This document shows, one piece after another, positions 20,011 to 31,866 of a stretch of DNA of 64,000 nucleotides; the first letter of the stretch is position 1; each line of letters starts with the position of its first letter. The translations under genes were made by a program, and so were the position numbers. The DNA comes from Aquarana catesbeiana. Taxonomy: Eukaryota > Chordata > Amphibia > Anura > Ranidae. The notes below the pieces were generated by a model. The model was not told where the DNA came from. It saw only the letters and a program-made list of their open reading frames with translations, and searched no databases. The stretch spans positions 225,815,569-225,879,568 of the forward strand of contig NC_133333.1 in assembly GCF_042186555.1 (NCBI RefSeq). The letters are read 5' to 3'.

Positions 20011-21461
20011 GCCATTAAGGTGGTTATATGCATTGTCCCAGGCTCAGGTGTTCCATTGATAAGTATTATTTACATTTTAGACTGGGAACCTTGAGATTTT
20101 TCATACTTTTAAAGGGTGTTGTAACTGAAAAAAGGAGGGAAACATGGCCCTACTCTATCCAAGATGAAAACAAGTTTGGGGTTTAGATATACTTTAACTA
20201 ATAGATTTGACTTTTTGCCCGATACGCCTCCTTAACATATTATTATTATGTTTTTTTTTTTCATAGATTAACTTCTGTTTAGTAATAGACACTATGCAAT
20301 CATTTTTTTTTTTTAGTTCAGGTATGATTTAAGGTCCTGTGTGTTTTTGGCAGGCACAGTAAAAGCTATGGGTTCTTTTGTAAACGTCCCGAACTGAACA
20401 CAGAGCGTAGTTTAGTGAAAGGTTAGGTTACTGGTAAAGGATAATGATAGGAAGTGTTTAGGAAGGACCTAGTGGCTTAGTTGATCTGGTGTGGATTTAG
20501 ATAACATGGTATAGGACACAATTTCAAAATCCTCTCAAGTACCATTTTTAAAGAAATGGAAAGACTGAACTGCAAGGATTTTGTAAAACGAGATCAATAA
20601 ACATTCACAGACGTACCTGTAAATTTTGCAGGAGAAGAAGATAATTGAATTCAAGTTGTAACTGAGGATTAACCCAGATTGAACATTTTCGGTTAAAATT
20701 GGGCAATTTTTGCAACATTTACCAAATGCACTTAAGTCTAAAATGAAGATGAAATTAAGGCTGCAGTGGAATTGAGATAGCCCCTGAGGGTCACCAAAGC
20801 AATTTTCAACTACCCTGGACATGCTTTTCTAAAGATGCTGGTTCCAGGGCTGTCACTCGGACCTGGCTTCACTAATTGATGAGTCACTGACATGTAATAA
20901 GCGTGATTTATCCCAAATCCTTAGAACAAAGAGAAAAAAATCTTAGCCACCGCACACCACACAAGTCTGGCATGTAATAGGTGATAACAGCCTCGGCCTA
21001 ACTCCATCCAAGCCACGGCTATTCTGCGGATCACATGGAGTCCATTTCCTTATGGTTAGTCAAGCCAACCAATGGATGCCGCTCTTCTGAAGAGAGACCC
21101 CCCAAGGCAGGGGAAGAAATAACTTAAGGGCAACACATCCCGCTCTTAGACTTGAGGGTTGATCTAAAGGCCCACACATTCCAATCCTGGGTGAAAAAAC
21201 ACATACACAAATGACACAGGTAAAGAGAAAAATAAATAATAATAAAAAAAAAAAAGTGTGAGTGCATGTGCAATGGCTATATACACATAATAGAGCCAAG
21301 TCATACAGAAGCTAATTACCCTACCAGCATGTCATGAGTGTGAGGAAACTTGGAGGAGACCCACACAAGCACAGAGAGAGAACATGCATACTCCAAGCAG
21401 TTGGATGGAGCTGAGACGAAGATACCAGTTTGGGTGGACTGACCCAAAGTAGAAGTTTGGG
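20011..21461. other. Anonymous stretch, no gene
   Basis: Mostly AT-rich sequence without bounded repeats or convincing coding signal. Open frames are under 100 codons and have no motifs. Confidence 0.4.
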
Positions 21462-21650
21462 CAGTGGTGGCTGGTGCTCCATTTTTTGGGGGGGGGGGCA
21501 GCAAACAAATTTCACCCCCCCCCGGGTCGCCCGTCCGCCCGTCTGTCTACCTGTCCGCCCATCCGGCCGCTAGCCTGTCGGCCAGCCGGCCGTCAGCGGC
21601 ATTGGCGGCTTCCCCGACTTCTCCTCCCGGCCCATCCGGTTGCTTTTCCT
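21462..21650. mobile_element. hAT MITE end (CAGTGGTGGCTGG), truncated
   Basis: CAGTGGTGGCTGGTGCTCC at 21462 is the same terminus as the elements at 26094 and 52371. It is followed by G/C homopolymers and a CCGTCCGCCCGTCTGTC-like run of 4-bp-periodic GC sequence. No right end is present. Confidence 0.6.
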
Positions 21651-23972
21651 AATGGATCGGCCAACACTGAGTTTGAAAATGGCTCTTTTTTCCATATGGA
21701 AACCCAACAGAGTAGCAGGGCACAGGGATTAAAAATGTGTAACACTTTATTTATAAACAATAGTATCATTTACAGGGAGGTAAACTGTATTAGGTTCATC
21801 GTGCAGAGAGATGATGTGTCAGCATGGCAAGATGGAACAAAAGGATCAATGTCATCACTGTGCCCAGGACTAAGCACAAGACCTGCCAGATGATGGTGAT
21901 ATTGACGGATTCTGCAGTCTCTCTCTATGCACATCCACACAGTACAATTCAGTCTGAGGTGCGAAAGGTTGAAAGGGGGTGGGTGGTAACATGTTTTGAG
22001 GGCTCAACCACGTTTGTCAAGCCTACTCCTTAAGTTTCGATCCCAAGCTGACTCATGGATGTATCATATAAAGTGAAGTGAGTTGTTGTACTGAGAGTTG
22101 GATGCTATTAACTATTCAGTAATTTCCCTTTAGGATTATTAAATTATTCTGAATCTGAATACCATCTTTTATTGCTGCCATTTTTTTCATAGCTCCATTA
22201 GACCAAGGTAAGCAAGTACGTTTCATACCTGGCAGATCCCTATGGTAGCTGGAAATCGCTGTAGTAGGCAACGCTGCTACAGTGATTGCTTTTAGCACCT
22301 GGGTCCTGAGCTTGAGCGGCTGCCCTGCTGCTTAGGGCACACAGGAGATCGCCCATTCGGCAGGGGCGAAATTCAGAAGGACACTTTACATTTTCTCAAT
22401 GAATGTAAAGCATCCTCTGATTGGATGAGGTGGAGAGGCAGGGCAGTAATGTCACAACCCCACCTTATCCAATCACAGAATGCCTTGCAGCCAGCACTAA
22501 GCAGCAGGGCAGCCACTTGGCACGGGACCCAGAGGCTAGTGGAGATCACTGGAGTAGTGGTGCCTATACTTGCACATACATGCTTTTATTAATTCGAGCT
22601 GGACCTGTGTAACTATGCAAAAAAATCCATACCTAGACTTCAACTACAAAAATAAAAAGAAGCAAACAAAACATCCCGCACGTAACAATGATGCTTCTAT
22701 ACAGATGTGATGCCGAGGACATCGTCTCACTACCTGGGAACGCGTTGTTCTGGAGAATTTCAGATACGGCCACTACACATTTAGGCGTCCATGGGAAAAA
22801 TGTAGGTCACATGTCGTGCGTATTTAAAATGAAAGAGAAGAGGCTGTCTATAAAGCATGATGTGAGGTTAGCAGTGGGAACTGTGTAAATTAAACAAACC
22901 CCGTTTAAGGATTTCTGACAAACAGCAGCCCACGGGCTTTGAACTGGAAGGATCAGACGATTCCTGCACATCATCACTCAGCGCAGAATTACAACAACTT
23001 GCCTCGTGGTACGCGATGTTCATGGGACCGCCTTCACCCTGTGACTTTTTCTCTCGTAACCATTGTTTTTATTCTATTTTTAAAAAGCAGCTGTCACTTT
23101 TGCAATTTTTTATTTATTCAAAAGCTTAAGGGCCCAGTTCTATGCGTATGCATAGAGGTGCGTTTTTTTGTAGCGTTAGGTAGGTGCTTTGTCCTTTGCA
23201 TTGACATGCCTTTTTAATGCATTTTTGAATTTAGAATTTGAAGTTGAATGGGTTAACAGCCATTGCCGAGGCTTGTTAATACCTGTTACCAACACTTTAT
23301 TATGCATGTTATATGGGTTAGGATGTGCTGCTATTCACTTCTATGGTCTTCCAATGCAGTAAGGGCTCATTCAGACTTGTTGCAAGCTCCTCTTAAAAGC
23401 AATCCATATTCAAATACCTGTAATAAATTTCAGCTTTAAATAAATGAAATTGGCAGATTTTTACTACCCTGGTGGCATGCATTAAACAGTATTGTGTTTT
23501 CTCTTATGTCTAATGACCTGCAACGCCTTTCACGGCTGGATCTATCTGTCTAAATAAAGACTTTCAGTAAAATAATTAGAGGTGACAACCTCACACACAC
23601 TGAGATCTGCGTCTTGTCACATGGAGTTTTTCTGACCTGTCAAGGGATCTCTTGCTGGTAACACCTCCGCTCCCTCCATAGGGGGTCTGGCTCACTATTC
23701 ACACTATTCTCTTATCAACTTGTATAAAAGTGACGCTGAGAGCCAACCACTTCCATCTTTACTCCTGCTGTCATCACAGCCCTTGTCTGTCATGCGCACA
23801 TCTTGTATCAATGTCCTCTAATCACCATAGGACAGGTTGCATGGTTATTAAAAGCTGTATCCAGGATCTGCTACTAATAGCTTCTATTTGGATTGTACAT
23901 TCCACCAATTAGAAGCCTGAGAAGAAAGATGGTTTCATGTAACAGAAGCCACCAAAAACCTTGTGACTCCTC
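21651..23972. other. Anonymous region with an imperfect foldback, no gene
   Basis: 22230-22590 is a decayed hairpin MITE: CTGGGTCCTGAGC near 22300 pairs with a GGGACCCAGAGGC segment near 22525, and a TGATTGGAT/ATCCAATCA pair flanks the loop. The remainder shows no coding signal or bounded repeat. Confidence 0.35.
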
Positions 23973-23975
23973 TAA

Positions 23976-24381
23976 TGCCGCGTACACACGACCAGACTTT
24001 ACGGCATACTTTGCCCGACGGACTTTTCGACGGACTTTACGACGGACTTTCCGAAAGAACGGACTTGCCTACATACGATCAACCAAAGTCCGACGGATTC
24101 GTACGTGATGACGTATGACCAGACTAAAACAAGGAAGTTGATAGCCAGTAGCCAATAGCTGCCCTAGCGTCGGTATTTGTCCGTCGGACTAGCATACAGA
24201 CGAGCGGACTTTTCAATCGGACTCGAGTCCGTCGGATAGATTTGAAACATGTTTCAAATCTAAGTCCGTCAAACTTTTGACAAAACAAAGTCCGCTGGAG
24301 CCAACACACGATCGAATTGTCCGACGAAATCCGGTACGCTAGACCAAGTGTGCCGTAAAGTCCGATCGTGTGTACGCAGCA
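23976..24381. mobile_element. PIF/Harbinger-like MITE (TGCCGCGTACACACG ends)
   Basis: TAA flanks both ends (23973-23975 and 24382-24384). The left terminus TGCCGCGTACACACGACC matches the inverted right terminus TGCTGCGTACACACGATCGG. The interior has many GTCCGTCGGAC-type subrepeats on both strands. It is related at its tips to the foldback at 252-2252. Non-coding. Confidence 0.85.
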
Positions 24382-24384
24382 TAA

Positions 24385-26093
24385 GCAAACTCTACAGCCA
24401 ACAAGCTTCTGTTCTGCTCCAAAATTTACCATCAGATTTTCAGACAAGGCAAACAAGCAAGGGAGAATTCAACCGGTTTTTATTGGGTGTTTGTTAAACA
24501 TCCCAGCAACTTCAGAAACTAGTCAACAATGGTATCTACCATTTTCTGACAGGTTTCCTTTTAAGACCAGATCCAAGCAAAAAACAAGTTCTCCCATGCA
24601 GGGGGGCTGTGTCGGCAATGCACAGGTTAACAGCTCATTTTGTCCAGGGGCGTCCAGCAAGCTTTTACTCACCCGATCCTCTGCTCCAGCGTCTTATCGT
24701 CCAGAGCAGGTCTATGGGCTTGATGACGTCAGGAACAGCCCACCGCACAAGACCACTAGACTACATGCAGGCAGGTGTACTACTACTTTCTCTACTGTAG
24801 GGGGATAGAAAGTCAAGAGAAACTTGGTTCCTCTATGGTTTCCTGGGTCACTGGGGCAGCAATCTGGTTGGATGCTGGCTGCCCATGTGACTCTGGTGGC
24901 CATCTTAGGTTAGGCAGAATGTATTTGAGACATTACCTTCTGGGTTTGGAACGCATTTCACATGTGGATAGTGTAGGGACAGATTACCTGTCTGAGTAGT
25001 GGTAGGGTGAGGTTCCAGACAAGTAGGGGAAGGATAGGAACATGCCATCCTTCCTGGAGGCCTCCCCACTTGGGTTTGGTCCGGTCAGGCTGCATTCCAC
25101 CCCTCGAGACAGAAGCTGCCAGCACCTCAAAGATCTTCTCCGCTATACATTGCTGCCATATCCTGTAAGTGATCCCAGTTGGGTCCTTGCCCACTGGGCT
25201 TGTTGTGTACTGCTGAACTTTACATATTTAATACAAGTTCTGTTCCTGCAACTGGACTGTGTGTGTTTGCTGCTACCGTACCACGCTGCAGCCACGCACA
25301 CACGGGGGTGCAGGAGCCACAGGGACTGGTCTTGTGTAGGGACTGGGGAGGATCAGAGGACTAGGTGAGTATATCTCCCTTCTCCAATCCCCTAGACAAA
25401 AATGAGCAGTTAACCCTTACACAGCCCCACTGCAGGGGAAAACGTTTTTCTTTTTTTGGTGCCCGGATTTGGGCTTTAAGGCACACTAGCCCATTTTTGA
25501 AAAGCAGTTGGCAGTGGATCACTTTTCAGAGTGCGGCTGAGCATCCACTGTGAGATGTTTAGGAGGCGATCCCATCCCCTTTTAAATGCCTGAGTTTTTT
25601 TGGGGGGGTTTGCCCAGTGTAGCAACCCTATTGACTTGAATTGCAGAGTTTGACAGACAGTACCTAGGAAAGAAACGGATCAAGCTCAGTCTGTGTTCAA
25701 TTGGCTTCAAAAAAGTACAAGGGTAACATTAAGTATCTAAGAGACCCCTAATGTTTCCCTAAAGAGCACCTGTGATGTGCACTATGCTATCACATTGGAA
25801 CCAAATCCCTGGTTTGATGTATAGCCTTCTAAAGAAAATATTTAACTACCAATAAAAGTGTTTGACAGCACTAATCATTTCAACCAATCTGTATATTTTT
25901 GCTTTTGTTATTTTGAAAAGCTATCATAATGGAAAAATATGGTGACAAAAAAACACCAATGGACATAGCCAATCATTTTTAGTGTATTAATTCTCTCTGG
26001 TCTGTGTAATTTGGGGTGTTTGGTGGAATGTGTTCTTTGCCTGAAAGGTGTCTTCTATTACATCTCAGAAAGTTGGAAGGCATGGATTGGGGG
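24385..26093. other. Anonymous stretch, no gene
   Basis: No recognisable coding region. Short open frames exist on both strands (for example 24368-24808) but lack domains. Some of the sequence from 24700 to 25370 could be decayed retroelement, but no LTR boundaries or motifs are evident. Confidence 0.35.
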
Positions 26094-27069
26094 CAGTGGC
26101 GACTGGTGCTCAAAATTTTTGGGGTGGCGCAAACAAACTAAAAAATACTGAAAAAAACCCCAATCTATTACAGCCTCACTGTGCCCATCAAATGCAGCCA
26201 CTGTGCCATCAATTGCAGCCAATGCGTCCATCAAATGCAGCCACTGTGCCCCATCAAATGCAACCACTTGTGCCCCTCATATGCAGCCACTTGTGCCCCA
26301 TCAAATGTAGCCACTGTGCCATCAATTGCAGCCATTGTGCCTATTAAAATGCAGCCACTGTACCCCACCATATGCAGCCACTTGTGCCCATCATATGCAG
26401 CCTTTTTTTGCCCATCATATGCAACCACTTGTGCCCATCATATGCAGCCACTTGTGCCCATTATATGCAGCCACTTGTGCCACATCATATGCAGCCACTT
26501 GTGCCCCATCATATGCAGCCACTTGTGCCCATCAAATGCAGCCACCGTGACCCGCGCCTGCCCGCTGTCTGCCCGGCACTTACTCCATCTTGGTGGCGGG
26601 TCAGGCAGCGGGTGACGGCGGCGAGCTGTGGGACGGCTCCTGTGTCTTCCATTCTCCCCCCTTCTTCCATTCTGCTAGACGTCCAACAGGGGCGCCTGTG
26701 TCTTCAGCATATCAGGTGACGGGTATTAGATCCGCGCTTCCTGATTGACGGAGAGGCGGTTCAGTATTAGAAAAGCAAATTTTCATTTGCTTTTCTAACA
26801 CACCTGGGTGGCCTTAGAGCGCAATACTCTGCGCTCCTAGTCCACCTTTTTTGAAGCCTATGGCTCTAATCAGGTGCTTCAAAAAACACCCCTGCCACTG
26901 TAATTCAGGCGTCCGACATCCAAAAAGGGGCCGGACACCTGAATAGAGGGTGGCCGCAGAGGCCATGGATAGATTCATGCAATGCATGAATCTATCCATT
27001 AGTCATATAGGGGGGTGGCATGATGAAGGGGGGGGCGCCCGTGTGCCCTTAATGGACGGGCCACTACTG
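26094..27069. mobile_element. hAT-type MITE with minisatellite and internal hairpins
   Basis: It starts CAGTGGCGACTGGTGC and ends GGCCACTACTG; the flanks ATTGGGGG and ACTTGGGG share TTGGGG, a probable degraded 8-bp duplication. The interior has a minisatellite (26180-26550) and two perfect hairpins (26767-26798 and 26965-26999). No transposase. Related ends occur at 21462, 52206 and 52371. Confidence 0.7.
26180..26550. repeat. Minisatellite, CAGCCACTTGTGCCCATCATATG unit
   Basis: About 16 copies of a 22-25 bp unit built on ATGCAGCCACTTGTGCCC. Cys/Pro/His-rich frames on plus and minus strands (26048-26615 region) are translations of the repeat. Confidence 0.9.
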
Positions 27070-27259
27070 ACTTGGGGCTTGTCAACCCCCTTGTGAGAGC
27101 AATAAGATTTCAGTTTTCTAAAAGCCCTGACCCCTACATTTGAAATAAATTACATGTATTAGGAATCGCCATGCCTGCCAGAATGAGAGCAATAATTCTA
27201 GGGCCACTATTGCAGAGAAACTGCCCTACTAAAACTCCCTAAGGATTTACTGCTAAACC

Positions 27260-28520
27260 AAATGGTCACTACTCCATACTCCCACTACTAGACCTCTCTA
27301 CAGCCTTTGATACTGTTGACCACTAGCTCCTTCTCAATAATCTCAGTTCCCTTGGCCTCCAAGATTCTGCTCTATCCTGGTTCTCCCCCTACCTATCACA
27401 GCGCTCCTTCAGTGTTACCTATAACTCTGTCTCCTCCTCTACATTTTTTCTTTCTGTAGCGGCCCCCCAAGGCTCTGTTCTTGGACCCCTTCTCTTCTCT
27501 ATCTGCACCTCCTCCCTTGGTCACTTAAAAACCTCCCACGACTTTCAGTACCACCTCTACACCGATGACACCCAAATCTTTCTCTCTACTCCTCACCGCA
27601 CCCCTTTAGTCTCCTCTCGCATTACTAACTGATATTTCAACATGGATGTCGCACCACTTCCTTAAACAAAATCTCTCTAAAACTGAGCTGATAATATTCC
27701 CCCCGCCCGTGCCCTCCTCCTAGACTCTGACCTGTCCTATCAGCCCTAAATCCAATCACGGTCAAAAGATTGTAGACTTCACCTCCGTAACATCTCTAAA
27801 ATGCTCCCCTTTTTAACTAATAAAAGCACCGAGTTCCTCATTCACTCCCTCGTTATTTCTCGCCTTTACTATTGCAAGTCCCTTCCCACAGGCCTAGCTC
27901 TCCATAGGCTATCCCCTCTTCAGTCTACCATGAATGCTGCTGCCGGACTCATCATCCTTACCAACCGTTCAGTGTGTGCTACCTCTCTCTGCCAATCCCT
28001 ACACAGCAAATTAAATTCAAAATACTAACAACAACATACAAAGCCATTCTCAACTCTGCCCCGAGCTACATCACCAATCTTGTCTCCAAATATCACCCAA
28101 ACCGTCCTCTCTGCTCCTCTCAAGACCTTCTACTCTTTAGCTCCCTTGTCCCCTCCTCCCATGATCATCTCCAGGACTTCTCCAGAGCCACTCCCATCCT
28201 CTGGAACACTCTACCTCAATCTGTCCGGCTAGCTCCTACTCTGGCTGCCTTTAGGCGATACCTGAAAACTCATCTCTTCAGGAAGGCTTATCACGCCTCC
28301 AACTAACTGAACATTTATCACTTAAATCAGCTCATCCCCCCCAGTTATAACCTATTGCACCATTTGCCCCACCCTATTAGATTGTAAGCTCTTATGAGCA
28401 AGGCCTTCTTGACCCCCTTGTATTTTATTGTATTATAACTGGACTGTCTCCCTTTATATTGTAAAGCGCTGCGCAAACTTTTGGTGCTATATAAATCCTG
28501 TGTAATAATAATAATAATTA
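27260..28520 (+). mobile_element. L2-like LINE, 5'-truncated, with typical 3' tail
   Basis: The plus strand encodes the central reverse transcriptase and C-terminal region, followed by a 3' region containing GTAAAGCGCTGCGCAAA and GGTGCTATATAAATCC and an (ATA)n tail (28504-28518). That 3' end is characteristic of L2-type LINEs in vertebrates. The 5' half is missing. Confidence 0.85.
27287..28306 (+). pseudogene. L2-like reverse transcriptase fragment, broken
   Basis: Conceptual translation gives LDLSTAFDTVDH followed at once by a stop, then APQGSVLGPLLFS (motif B region) and YTDDTQIF, where active enzymes have YADD. The C-terminal region is open at 27974-28306, with SRATPILWNTLPQSVR and KTHLFRKAY near the end, a conserved tail of this clade. 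In-frame stops and frameshifts separate the blocks. The lineage call, L2 as opposed to a neighbouring clade, rests on the 3' end and the motif wording. Confidence 0.82.
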
Positions 28521-28727
28521 TTGTTCAGAGTTAACTCCAAATTGATGACCTGTAAAGGCTTTTAAAGCATTCCCTATAGACAGTTTTGGGTACTTTTTCA
28601 AAGTTGTATAGGCATATTCAATTTTTAGACTTCACATGTTTGGTATCTATTTACTCTATGCAATTTCATATTTAATATTTTACTGAAAAATTTGAATTTA
28701 TTTCGTGTTTCTGTGCACTATACTTAA

Positions 28728-29152
28728 AGAGGTTGGTATAAGGCATAAGGTTTCTGCATTAAGATTAAAAGCCTTCTGTGTGCAGCAGCCCCCCTAGGAC
28801 TTACCTGAGGTCCCTCTCTGTCCATCGATGTCCACAAGTGTCTAAGCCATCTGATATTCTTCTTCATGATTGGCTGAGACACAGCAGTGGTGCTATTGGC
28901 TCCCACTGCTGTCAATCATAGTCAGCTAGCCAATCAGGGGAGAGAGGAGGCGAGGGCCAGGTCGGGGCTCCGTGTCTGAATGGACACAGGGAGCTGTGAC
29001 TCAGCTCAGGTGCCCCCATTGCAAGCTGCTTGCTGTGGGGGCACTTAACAGGAGGGAGGGGCCAGGAGCACAGAAGAGGGACCCTACACAGAGCAGGCAA
29101 GTATAATATGTTTGTTATTTTTTTAGGAAAAAAATTAGACTTTACAATCACT
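28728..29152. mobile_element. T2/Kolobok-type MITE (second copy)
   Basis: TTAA stands at 28724-28727 and 29153-29156, with termini AGAGGTTGG and, inverted, AGTGATTGTAAAG. The right-hand portion AAGTATAATATGTTTGTTAT matches the same region of the element at 8991-9497 (9435-9460). Non-coding; the minus frame 28912-29151 is not a gene. Confidence 0.7.
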
Positions 29153-29233
29153 TTAATTTGCGTGTTTTACTGGGAGTATGAATTTGATAAACAGTAGGAC
29201 AAATATTGTGTGACTTAAAAAAAAGTGACTTAA

Positions 29234-30243
29234 CCACTTAAAGTGGAGTTCCACCCAAAAGATGAACTTCCACTCATCAGATTCCTCCCCCCCTCCGGTG
29301 ACACAGTTGGCACCTTTCAGGGGGGAGGGGGGTACAGATACCTGTATATTACCTGTATATTACAGGTATCTGTACCCACTTCCGGCATAGATAGCCGCAG
29401 AATCTGCGGTTATTTACGCCACTTCCTGCTCCCTCTCCGCTGCTTGCTGGGAAACACACGGGTCCCAGAGACAGCAGGGACCATCCGTATTGCGCTGCGC
29501 GACTCACGCATGCGCAGTAGGGAACCAAGAAGTGAAGCCGCACGGCTTCACTTCCTGAATCCCTTACCGAAGATGGAGGCGGCAGCACCCGAGGACGGAG
29601 AGACGGTTCGGCCTCGGGTGTGGACATCGCGGGCGCCCTGGACAGGTAAGTGTCCATGTTTTAAAAGTCAGCAGCTGCAGTATTTGTAGCTGCTGACTTT
29701 TAAAAAAAAAATTTTCGGCGGAGCTCCGCTTTAAGGACTAACCTCGTTTTGGATTTTAGGTGTTTACATGTTTAAAACAGTTTTTTTTGCTAGAAAATTA
29801 CTTAGAACCCCCAAACATTATATATTTTTTTTTCTAACACCCTAGAGAATAAAATGGCGGTCATTGAAATACTTTTTTTTGCACCGTATTTGCGCAGCGG
29901 TCTTATAAGCGCACTTTTTTGGAAAAAATTCACTTTTATTCATGTTAGCCCAATTTTTTTTATATTGTGAAATATAATGTTACGCCAAGTAAATTCATAC
30001 CCAATATGTCACGCTTCAAAATTGTGCCCGCTCATGGAATGGCATCAAACTTTTACCTTTAAAAATCTCCATAGGCGAGATTTTTAAGTGTATGGAGATT
30101 TTTAAGGGTAAAACTTTGACACCATTCCACGAGCGGGCGCAATTTTGAAGTGTGACATGTTGGGTAACGGTAGCTGCTGCCGTTAACGAGATATCCATCT
30201 TCAAAATGCCGACATATATGTACAGGAGCCGGTCAGTAAGTGG
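29234..30243. mobile_element. CCACTT...AAGTGG TTAA element hosting an insertion
   Basis: TTAA at 29230-29233 and 30244-30247. It opens CCACTTAA and closes GGTCAGTAAGTGG. The body after 29735 (GGACTAACCTCGTTTTGG onward) matches the start of 38835-39994. A second TTAA four to seven bases inside its left end received the MITE at 29242-29730. An inner inverted repeat at 30040-30115 duplicates the CTCCATAGGCG / TGGAGATTTTTAAG segment. Confidence 0.75.
29242..29730. mobile_element. TTAA MITE (AGTGGAGTTCC ends) nested in the above
   Basis: It starts AGTGGAGTTCCACCC and ends GGCGGAGCTCCGCT, flanked by TTAA at 29238-29241 and 29731-29734. Without it the host reads CCACTTAAGGACTAACC, matching CCACTTAAGGACCAAGCC at 38835. 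Internal hairpin arms AAAAGTCAGCAGCTGCAG / AGCTGCTGACTTTTA lie at 29663-29702. Confidence 0.8.
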
Positions 30244-30247
30244 TTAA

Positions 30248-31268
30248 AAAATGTAAACTACCAATATTTTATCCTACAGGGCCTCTGCTTTCAGAAAATG
30301 TTTTTTAAGTGTGCTTCCATGTAAAAATAAAAATTTGAATTATTATGTGTGCAAAAAAAAAAAAGAAAAAAAAAGACTCTGGCAATGAACACGTTAAAAC
30401 TCTCCCTCGCTTTTTTTCTATTTATTTTTTTAATACAATGGTATGATTATGCATATGATCCTTTTTTTTTAAACTATCATATTTGAAATACTCATTGTCA
30501 AGTTAATACCACTGTGACAACCAAGACAAAGTCAAAAGGAAGTTTACTCTACATTATCCAGTATACCCTGCAGCATATTCCAGATTCTAAAGGCCATATC
30601 CCCTTACATATAGCTCATGTGATAGATAATATTTCTGTGTACTAATGGATTACTGTAATGCTACTTCAGATCTACATTGTCTAACATCAGTAAAATCTTC
30701 CAGAAGTATCTCCTATGTGATACACAACATGTGAAACCTGAAGTAGGGACGAGTAAAGTGATCTATTCTAAGTGGTGCCCACCTTTCATCGGATATTATA
30801 TGTGCTTGTCAGACACACTACGGGTAGATTAAGGATGTTTAAACACAATAAAAGATTTTATTGTAACCTGAGAGAAGCAGAAGATAGAATAGCTAGCAGG
30901 TAGAAGGGCCACAGTGATCTGTACATTGTGGGTGAGACCTGGAATGTCAACAAGAGATCGGTGATATCATCAATGGAATTGGTCGGGTGGGGTAAATATT
31001 GGATCTGGTTACCGTGGTGTGGTTGAAACTAAAAAATAAGTATGCTCTATCGTAAGGGCCCAAGATGACAGGGGACTCACCAGTAATATAAAGGGCTAGG
31101 TGGCCAGGATGGAGAAAGGCTTTTCACGCCACAGCTAATGATCTGGCACTTTTCGTGAACTGGTCTTAATTGCCCCCCTCCCGAATGAAACATGCCATAT
31201 TAAATACTTACAGTATCTTCATCTCCGTTCCACCAATCTATATTGATCTGCCAAGCCTTTCCAATTAA
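30248..31268. other. Anonymous stretch, no gene
   Basis: AT-rich sequence without bounded repeats or coding motifs. It meets the L1 fragment at a T/A-rich junction near 31270. Confidence 0.4.
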
Positions 31269-31866
31269 AAAAAAAATTGCTTTTTGAGAAACAAGAAAAC
31301 TGTTTTACTCCCGGGTTTTTGGCTCTCCACGGGTCTTTCCATCCTACTTCCTCAATAAATTTCCTAAGAGCCGTGCGGTGTACCCCCTTCCCTCCCACCA
31401 CAGGCGGATGCTTATCTAGTACCGAGTCCGTACAATTGTTGAAGTCCCCGAAGACATACATTGGTGTCTCCGGATACTTCATTTGGAACGTCACCAGGGT
31501 CCTCAACACCAGATTATTATACGGAGGGGGTACATATATAAATGCTAGTATACATTTAAAGGTAAACAATTTACAACATAAAAATACATATCTCCCCTCG
31601 GCATCAAGCTCAGAATCTAACTCTACATAATCTATGGAGCCGTGTATCAGTACACTCACACCCTGAGAATACGAGGTGTGAGTGGAGTGATATGCCCTAC
31701 CCACCCATCTGAAATTAATGCATGACAGAGAGTCGGCAGTAAGGTGGGTCTCTTGTAAGGCACATATAGCCGGGAGACGTTTCCTTAATAAAGATGATAC
31801 CATAGTCCGCTTTAGGGGATCTTGCAGGCCCCGAACATTCCAAGAAAGGACAGTTACTGTCGTCAT
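31219..31866 (-). pseudogene. L1 ORF2 fragment: apurinic-type endonuclease
   Basis: The frame of 215 residues starts MTTVTVLSWNVRG, the normal L1-type start. Catalytic motifs present are SWNVRG with Asn10, LQETHL with Glu39, YVPP at 111-114 and GDFNN at 140-144. The C-terminal motifs (SDH) and the whole reverse transcriptase are missing; after residue about 195 the sequence runs into unrelated DNA. The open frame across the endonuclease suggests a relatively recent insertion. Confidence 0.85.

Noticed and set aside
19418..20033. Minus-strand frames of 100-117 codons
   Set aside because: Translation of the CCTCTGATGTGAT minisatellite; no start context or domain.
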